This document shows positions 7,350-12,027 of a DNA stretch of 12,027 nt, in pieces; positions within the stretch are counted from its first letter, which is position 1, and each line of letters opens with the position of its first letter. Origin of the DNA: Gammaproteobacteria bacterium (GTDB lineage: Bacteria > Pseudomonadota > Gammaproteobacteria > Burkholderiales > Burkholderiaceae_C). The notes under the pieces are model-generated. The model was given only the letters and a program-made list of their open reading frames with translations, ran no database searches and had not been told where the DNA came from. The DNA is taken from contig JAHIQV010000231.1 in NCBI GenBank assembly GCA_018903185.1, forward strand, positions 1-12,027. Reading direction: 5' to 3'. The position numbers and the translations under genes are program-made.

Positions 7350-9280
7350 GCCGCAATGGCTTCGGCTTCGGGCGAGGCAAGAAGGTGGTTGGTCAGTTCG
7401 GCCAGCTTGGCGTCGGTCAGGTTCAGCTGGTTTTGCTGGCTCTGCAACTCACGGATGCGTTCATCCAGCCCGCCCGCGGCCTGCTGGATGCGCGAGACGG
7501 CTTCGATGCGGCGGGTGAAGTTGCGCCGACGCTCGCGCAATTGCGCATCCAGCTGGGCCGCGGCCGACTTGTTCCAGAGCTCCACTTCGTTGACTGCGGT
7601 GTCGTACACCACGCGCAGACGGCTCATGAGCGCGCGCGCCAGCCGCTCGGCAAATTCCGGTTGCGCCAGCCGCAGGGCGTTGCCCAGGCTCAGGTATTGC
7701 AGGTGGCTCTTTTCGATCAGCGCGAGGTCTTTGTGGTAAGCCGAAAGCTGGGGCGGCGTGGGCGGTTGCAAAGAAAACCCGTACTCCGCGTTCAGGTTCT
7801 TGAAGCTGCCCTCCAGCATGGACTGGATCTCTGCCGCCAACTGATCGGCCCGGTTCAGATCAACGGCCAGCCGCTCGAAGGCCTTGCGGTAGGCGCTCCG
7901 CACACCGAGCTTGATACCCGGCTGCTTGAGCGCTCGAGCCAGCTCCGACACGCGGCTCTTGAGATGCGTGTTGCCCAACAGGGCAAACAGGTCTTTGAGC
8001 AGACGCAGGTGCACCGAGCGCACCGCCTGGATCTTGGCACCGCTGGCATCAAAATCAGCCTGCTCCTGTTCGATGCGCAGTCGCATCTGCTTGATCACGC
8101 CGGTGTTCTTGCCACGCAGGCCGTCCAGTTCCTGGATCTGCTCCAGGATGTCGCGGGCCCGGGTGTGCACCAGTCGACCGGTTTCCTGGCGCAACGACTG
8201 GATGCCTTTGGACACCGCTTCGGCCAGGATGCGCCTGCGCCGACCCAGCAAGCCTTCGCCCAGGGCGGCTTCGAATTCCTTCAGGTTGCTCGCCTGCAGC
8301 AGCTTGTCGTCCCGGCTGACCTTGGCCAGCAAACCCTTTTGCGCGGACACCGCCAGCACCTGCTGAGGCGACAGCCCCAGGATCTCGGCCGAGTCGGAGC
8401 GCTGCGAAGCGATCTGCAATTGCACCTGCTCGGGCGAACTCAGCGCATCCCACATGGTGTCGATCTTGTTGAGCACCACCAGGCGCGAGGCCTTGTCCTC
8501 CCCCACCACGGACAGGTGCTCCCGCCAGATGCCGAGATCGGATTTGGTCACGCCGGTGTCGGCCGCCAGGATGAAGACCACCGCGTGCGCCTGGGGCAGC
8601 AGGCTGACCGTCAACTCGGGTTCGGCACCGATGGCGTTGAGCCCCGGGGTGTCCAGGATCACCAGTCCCTGCTTGAGCAGGGGATGGGCCATGTTGATCA
8701 GCGCATGGCGCCACTTGGGAACCTCGATCAACCCGTCCACGCCGACCAAGGGGTTTTCGTTCGGCGTTTCGTCGTTCCAGAAGCCCAGGGAAGCGGCCTC
8801 GGCCTGGCTGACGCGGCGCACTTCGGCGACCTTCTGGATCGCGCGCGCGAGTTGCTGGGAATCGTTGACGTCCAGGTCCACCCGCTCCCATTTGTCGGGG
8901 GCGTTGCGCCAGTCCAGCAGCGACTGGGGTTGCAAGCGGGTTTCAATCGGCAGCAGCCGCAGGCAGGGCGGCACTTCAGCGTCGTAACCCAGCTCGGTGG
9001 GGCACATGGTGGTGCGCCCGGCACTGGCCGGCATGATGCGCCGCCCGTAGCCAGCGAAAAACACCGCATTGATCAGCTCGGATTTGCCACGCGAGAACTC
9101 GGCCACGAAGGCCACCATGATCTTGTCGTTCTTGACCTGGGCGTGCAACTGGTCCAACCGCTCCCGCACCCCCGCTTCCAGCAGGTCGTGGTCGCTCAAC
9201 CAGTCAGACAGGAGCTTGAGTCGCAGAGCAAACTGCTTGCGCCAAACACTGTGCTCGTCAAATTCCTGATTGAAAGTCAT
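7346..9280 (-). CDS. dynamin-like GTPase, function unassigned
   Basis: This is a 644-aa large GTPase of the bacterial dynamin-like superfamily, whose members generally remodel or tether membranes. The GTPase domain spans roughly residues 50-320. It has a P-loop AEFSRGKS at 60-67 (Ala where G1 usually starts with Gly), a switch I region SAGRTTMCPTE with T90/T91, G3 DTPG at 210-213, G4 NKID at 271-274, and a G5-like SAQKG at 312-316. Long charged helices (about 350-435 and 545-635) fit a dynamin stalk/bundle. The last third is Gln/Arg/Leu-rich and coiled-coil-like. No signal peptide or hydrophobic membrane span is visible, so any membrane contact would be through an amphipathic paddle. No lipid-binding domain is recognised. 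It lies 45 nt after mutM and overlaps mutY by ATGA. The DLP class is secure and the biological role is not known from sequence. Confidence 0.93.
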   Translation of the reverse strand: MTFNQEFDEHSVWRKQFALRLKLLSDWLSDHDLLEAGVRERLDQLHAQVKNDKIMVAFVAEFSRGKSELINAVFFAGYGRRIMPASAGRTTMCPTELGYDAEVPPCLRLLPIETRLQPQSLLDWRNAPDKWERVDLDVNDSQQLARAIQKVAEVRRVSQAEAASLGFWNDETPNENPLVGVDGLIEVPKWRHALINMAHPLLKQGLVILDTPGLNAIGAEPELTVSLLPQAHAVVFILAADTGVTKSDLGIWREHLSVVGEDKASRLVVLNKIDTMWDALSSPEQVQLQIASQRSDSAEILGLSPQQVLAVSAQKGLLAKVSRDDKLLQASNLKEFEAALGEGLLGRRRRILAEAVSKGIQSLRQETGRLVHTRARDILEQIQELDGLRGKNTGVIKQMRLRIEQEQADFDASGAKIQAVRSVHLRLLKDLFALLGNTHLKSRVSELARALKQPGIKLGVRSAYRKAFERLAVDLNRADQLAAEIQSMLEGSFKNLNAEYGFSLQPPTPPQLSAYHKDLALIEKSHLQYLSLGNALRLAQPEFAERLARALMSRLRVVYDTAVNEVELWNKSAAAQLDAQLRERRRNFTRRIEAVSRIQQAAGGLDERIRELQSQQNQLNLTDAKLAELTNHLLASPEAEAIAA

Positions 9281-9304
9281 GTCACTTTTTTCTGCGTTCT
9301 GGGC

Positions 9305-9313
9305 AATATAGCA
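9305..9313 (-). promoter_or_regulatory. candidate extended -10 promoter for the dynamin-like gene
   Basis: The minus strand reads TGCTATATT, an extended -10 (TGn) plus a hexamer one mismatch from TATAAT, just after the mutM stop. Transcription would start near 9298, leaving a leader of about 18 nt before the ATG at 9280. The leader contains a GAAAAAAG run but no strong Shine-Dalgarno. It would let the GTPase and mutY be expressed apart from mutM. No -35 is evident, though extended -10 promoters can work without one. Confidence 0.42.
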
Positions 9314-9325
9314 TCGGCCCGGCTT

Positions 9326-10141
9326 TCAGGCGCGCTGGCAATGTGGGCAGAAAAACGATGAGCGCTGGCCCTGCCGGATGGCCCGGATCGGCGTCGCACA
9401 AACCCTGCAGGCCTGCCCCTCCCGACCGTACACCATGGCATCGAGCTGGAAATAGCCGGTCTGACCCTCGGCGCTGGAAAAGTCACGCAAGGTGCTCCCG
9501 CCCAGGGCCAGGGCACGCTGCAAAACCGCCACAATGGCACCCTGCAGGCGCGCCGCCCGGGGCCGGCTGATCCGGTCAGCCCTCAGCGTGGGCCTCAGAC
9601 CCGCCATGAACAGCGCCTCCGACGCGTAGATATTGCCCACGCCCACGACGATATCGCCCGCCATCAGCACCTGCTTGATGCTGGCGCGGCGTTGCTGCAA
9701 GGCCTGATGGAACATGACGGGCTCAAACCCGGCCTCCAGCGGCTCCACACCCAGCCCGCCCAGCAGCTTGAGCGCCCGTGGGTCGGCCAGCGACTCGGCA
9801 TGCACCACGGCACCAAAGCGCCGTGGATCGTGAAGCCGCAGCGTGCCGCGGCTGGTCTGCAGCTCAAAATGGTCGTGCACCCCACGGGGCGCCAACTCGG
9901 GGGCGAACTGCAGACTGCCCGACATGCCCAGGTGCAACAGCAACAAACCCCGATCCAGGTGCAGCAGCAGGTATTTTCCACGCCGCGTGACACGGCCCAC
10001 GTTTTGCCCGATCAGTGCCTCGGGCGCACACCCCAGCGGCCAGCGCAGGGGTTTGCCCACCTGCACCCGCAGAACGCGGGCTCCCGCAATGCGATCGGCA
10101 AAACTCCGGCGGGTGACTTCAACTTCGGGCAGTTCGGGCAT
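9326..10141 (-). CDS. mutM: formamidopyrimidine-DNA glycosylase (8-oxoguanine glycosylase) MutM/Fpg
   Basis: MutM excises 8-oxoguanine opposite cytosine and formamidopyrimidines, then nicks the strand by beta/delta elimination. The protein is 271 aa (E. coli 269). It starts MPELPEVEV: after Met removal Pro is the catalytic amine and Glu the next key residue. The conserved lysine is K56 in [15 protein letters not shown] and HDPRRFGA follow. The helix-two-turn-helix contains [13 protein letters not shown]. The C-terminal zinc finger is C-X2-C-X16-C-X2-C and ends the protein (HCQRA). The frame stays open about 130 codons upstream, but the catalytic N-terminal Pro fixes this start. There is no obvious Shine-Dalgarno. 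It is first in a run with the dynamin-like GTPase and mutY, and divergent from the TPR gene. Confidence 0.98.
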   Translation of the reverse strand: MPELPEVEVTRRSFADRIAGARVLRVQVGKPLRWPLGCAPEALIGQNVGRVTRRGKYLLLHLDRGLLLLHLGMSGSLQFAPELAPRGVHDHFELQTSRGTLRLHDPRRFGAVVHAESLADPRALKLLGGLGVEPLEAGFEPVMFHQALQQRRASIKQVLMAGDIVVGVGNIYASEALFMAGLRPTLRADRISRPRAARLQGAIVAVLQRALALGGSTLRDFSSAEGQTGYFQLDAMVYGREGQACRVCATPIRAIRQGQRSSFFCPHCQRA

Positions 10142-10220
10142 GGAACAAGGTGCTTTTTTCGGTGGATGCCGGAACAGTTCACAGGCCTTCGGATCACAAC
10201 CCGTACCCATCCACCCTTCC

Positions 10221-10228
10221 ATTATCAT
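10221..10228. promoter_or_regulatory. candidate overlapping divergent -10 elements (mutM / TPR gene)
   Basis: The plus strand reads TATCAT at 10223-10228, one mismatch from TATAAT and 6 nt before the TPR-gene ATG at 10235. The minus strand reads GATAAT over 10226-10221, also one mismatch, pointing toward mutM with a leader of about 70 nt. The two hexamers share four base pairs, so the two directions could compete for RNA polymerase. No clear -35 is seen on either side. The whole spacer is 93 bp (10142-10234). Confidence 0.35.
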
Positions 10229-10234
10229 GAACGA

Positions 10235-12027
10235 ATGAATACCCTGCACAGCCCCGTCGCCACCCAGGCCCATGGGCACCAGAAACCCCTTGCATGGTGG
10301 TTTCGAGGCCTGTTGGGCGCATCGCTGCTGGCGGGCGCCTGCGCCACCCAGGCCCAAGGCACGCCGCCTTCCGTGGGGGCCACCCCAGCCGCCGCAGAGG
10401 CCGCCGGGGTGCGCAACTCCGACCTGGATGCCCCGCTGTTCTACCAGTTGTTGCTCGGTGAGCTCAATGTGGGTTCTGGCGAACCCGGCACCGGTTACTC
10501 CCTTTTCCTTGACGCGGCACGCAAACAGAAGGACGCCCAACTGTACCGGCGAGCCGTGGACATTGCCCTGCAGGCGCGCTCGGGCGAAGCGGCCCTGACC
10601 GCCGCCCAGGCCTGGTCCAGGGACTTGCCCGACTCGCTCGACGCCGACCGCTTCGTGCTGCAGATCCTGCTCGCTCTCAACCGGCCCGGCGAAACAGGTC
10701 CGGTCTTGAGCTCACTGCTCGCCCGCTCGCCGGCCGCCGAGCGCAACGACTCCATCAACGCGATTCCACAAACCTATGCCCGTGTCGCCGACAAGGCCCT
10801 CGCACTGAAGGTGGTCCGGGAGGCGATGACGCCCTTCCTCCAGCAACCGAAGCACGCCGCGGCAGCCTGGACCACCCTGGGGCGCATGGAACTCGCGCAG
10901 GACCAGTTCATCCAGGCGCTGGAATCGGCCCGCCAGGCACAGGCGGCTGAGCCCGGATCGGTGTTTCCGGCGCTGCTCGCCCTGGAGTTGATGGAGCGGG
11001 GACAGAAAGACGCCGAACCCCTGGTGCGCACGCAATTGCAGGCCAGCCCGCCTTCCGTTGCCAACGGCACCGCCGTGGCCCTGACCTACGCACGGATCCT
11101 GCTCGACCTGCAGCGCAACGCCGAAGCCCGCGCCCTGCTGGAGCGCCTGACCCAGGCCCAACCCGACCTGCCTGAGCCCTGGCTGCTGCTGGCCTCGTTG
11201 CAGGTGCAGGACAGCACCGCCCACACAGCCGCCACCGCTTCGCTGCAGAAATACATGGGCCTGGCCCGCCAGTCCGGTGACGAGCGCAGCGCCCGCGGCC
11301 TGACCCAGGCCTATCTGCTGATGGCCCAGGTGGCGGAGAAGCAGAAAGACTTTGTGGCCGCCAACGCCTGGCTGGACCGTATTGAAAACGCCGACGAAAT
11401 CATGGCGGCCCAGATGCGGCGCGCTTCGCTGCTGGCACGCCAGGGACAGATGGCCCAGGCGCGCGCGCTGCTGCGCAGCCATCCCGAACGCCGCCCCGAA
11501 GACGCCCGGCTGAAACTCGTGGCCGAAGCGCAGCTGTTGCGTGATTTCAAGGACTGGCAGCAGGCCTACGAGGTGTATGGCGAAGCCGTCACCCGCTTCC
11601 CGAACGACAACGACCTGATCTACGACCAGGCCATGATGGCCGAGAAGGCGAACCGGCTGGACGCGATGGAAGGCCTGTTGCGCCAGCTGATCGCCACCAA
11701 GCCGGACCACCACCACGCGTACAACGCCCTGGGCTACTCGCTGGCCGACCGCAATGTGCGCCTGCCCGAAGCCAAGCAGCTGATTGAGAAGGCCGTGGAA
11801 CTCGAACCCGATGACGCCTACATCCAGGACAGTCTGGGCTGGGTGGAGTTCCGGTTGGGCAATGTCCAGCGGGCGCTGGACATCCTCCAGGGCGCCTATG
11901 GCAAGCGCCCCGATGCCGAAATCGCGGCCCACCTCGGGGAGGTGTTGTGGGCACAGGGCCAACGCGAACAAGCGCTGAAGATCTGGCGTGAAGGACTGCT
12001 GCTGTCAAGCGACAACGAGACCCTGCA
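10235..12027 (+). CDS. exported tetratricopeptide-repeat protein, 3' end outside the window
   Basis: The frame is open from this ATG to the window edge without a stop (597 complete codons), so the true end is not seen. A long basic n-region (to R24), a hydrophobic stretch [13 protein letters not shown] (25-37) and a likely signal peptidase I site after TQA (residue 40) point to export. C36 lies in LLAGAC, which lacks the Leu/Val/Ile normally at -3 of a lipobox, so a lipoprotein is possible but less likely. The mature part is helical and Ala/Leu/Gln-rich, with TPR-like repeats clearest at the end: [20 protein letters not shown], then [20 protein letters not shown] and a further copy. Such proteins are scaffolds for assembly, often at the envelope. 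In related Burkholderiales a gene of this kind typically precedes lolB, from general knowledge and not visible here. The start lacks a Shine-Dalgarno but follows a -10-like TATCAT. A tiny frame, ATG AAC GAA TGA (10227-10238), overlaps it. Confidence 0.88.
   Translation, partial: MNTLHSPVATQAHGHQKPLAWWFRGLLGASLLAGACATQAQGTPPSVGATPAAAEAAGVRNSDLDAPLFYQLLLGELNVGSGEPGTGYSLFLDAARKQKDAQLYRRAVDIALQARSGEAALTAAQAWSRDLPDSLDADRFVLQILLALNRPGETGPVLSSLLARSPAAERNDSINAIPQTYARVADKALALKVVREAMTPFLQQPKHAAAAWTTLGRMELAQDQFIQALESARQAQAAEPGSVFPALLALELMERGQKDAEPLVRTQLQASPPSVANGTAVALTYARILLDLQRNAEARALLERLTQAQPDLPEPWLLLASLQVQDSTAHTAATASLQKYMGLARQSGDERSARGLTQAYLLMAQVAEKQKDFVAANAWLDRIENADEIMAAQMRRASLLARQGQMAQARALLRSHPERRPEDARLKLVAEAQLLRDFKDWQQAYEVYGEAVTRFPNDNDLIYDQAMMAEKANRLDAMEGLLRQLIATKPDHHHAYNALGYSLADRNVRLPEAKQLIEKAVELEPDDAYIQDSLGWVEFRLGNVQRALDILQGAYGKRPDAEIAAHLGEVLWAQGQREQALKIWREGLLLSSDNETL

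Noticed and set aside
7283..9361. 692-codon plus-strand open frame opposite the dynamin-like gene
   Set aside because: It is a mirror-frame shadow caused by strong GC3 bias. It shows no recognisable motif and is rich in His, Gln and Leu, as expected from reversed codons, while the minus-strand frame has all G motifs.
10227..10238. Three-codon minigene (ATG AAC GAA TGA) overlapping the TPR start
   Set aside because: A regulatory uORF is conceivable, but its ATG falls inside the putative -10 (10223-10228), so it would not be in the transcript if that promoter is used. Chance occurrence is easy.
10712..11971. 419-codon minus-strand open frame inside the TPR gene, and similar frames opposite nadK (2636-3598) and recN (4366-5247)
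   Set aside because: These are antisense shadows of well-supported genes, with no motifs and no start signals.
1..12027. CRISPR arrays, IS elements, phage genes, toxin-antitoxin or other defence modules
   Set aside because: No regularly spaced repeats, transposase or integrase motifs, or defence-protein motifs were found. The gene content is ordinary core chromosome.

Overview
This is a GC-rich chromosomal window from a Gram-negative betaproteobacterium, most likely of the Burkholderiales (Comamonadaceae-like). I base this on the Porin_4-type porin with a C-terminal Phe, the HrcA and NadK sequence types, the rapZ/recN/nadK neighbourhood, and a signal-peptide TPR protein beside mutM. It looks like core chromosome. 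I see no integrase, transposase, phage gene, CRISPR array or toxin-antitoxin pair.

Layout, left to right. Positions 1-141 (minus strand) hold the 5' end of a tRNA-Arg cut by the window edge and a complete CAU-anticodon tRNA, best read as the lysidine-modified tRNA-Ile2. Next on the minus strand is hrcA, the heat-shock repressor. A 261-bp divergent spacer with two strong inverted repeats follows, then a plus-strand outer-membrane porin and a hairpin that may terminate it. A plus-strand gene run comes next: nadK (NAD kinase), recN (SMC-like recombination/repair ATPase) and rapZ (RNase adapter). recN and rapZ share an ATGA stop/start overlap. Converging on it from the right is a minus-strand run transcribed in the order mutM (8-oxoguanine glycosylase), a 644-aa dynamin-like GTPase, then mutY (adenine glycosylase). 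The GTPase and mutY also overlap by ATGA. Divergent from mutM, a large exported TPR protein runs off the right end. It has no stop codon in the window.

Functionally, the centre is rich in genome maintenance: RecN for double-strand breaks, and MutM plus MutY as two arms of the 8-oxoguanine (GO) system. NadK supplies the NADP(H) used in oxidative defence. The dynamin-like GTPase inside the mutM-mutY run is the least explained gene and the best candidate for something not fully described. The second theme is transcript starts. hrcA, nadK and the TPR gene each have a -10-like hexamer ending 6-7 nt before the preferred ATG and no Shine-Dalgarno, which suggests leaderless mRNAs. The porin, by contrast, has a normal ribosome binding site.

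Limits: functions come from motifs read by eye. No alignment, folding or promoter-scoring program was run. Promoter and terminator calls are low to moderate confidence. I do not see a clearly novel multi-gene system here.
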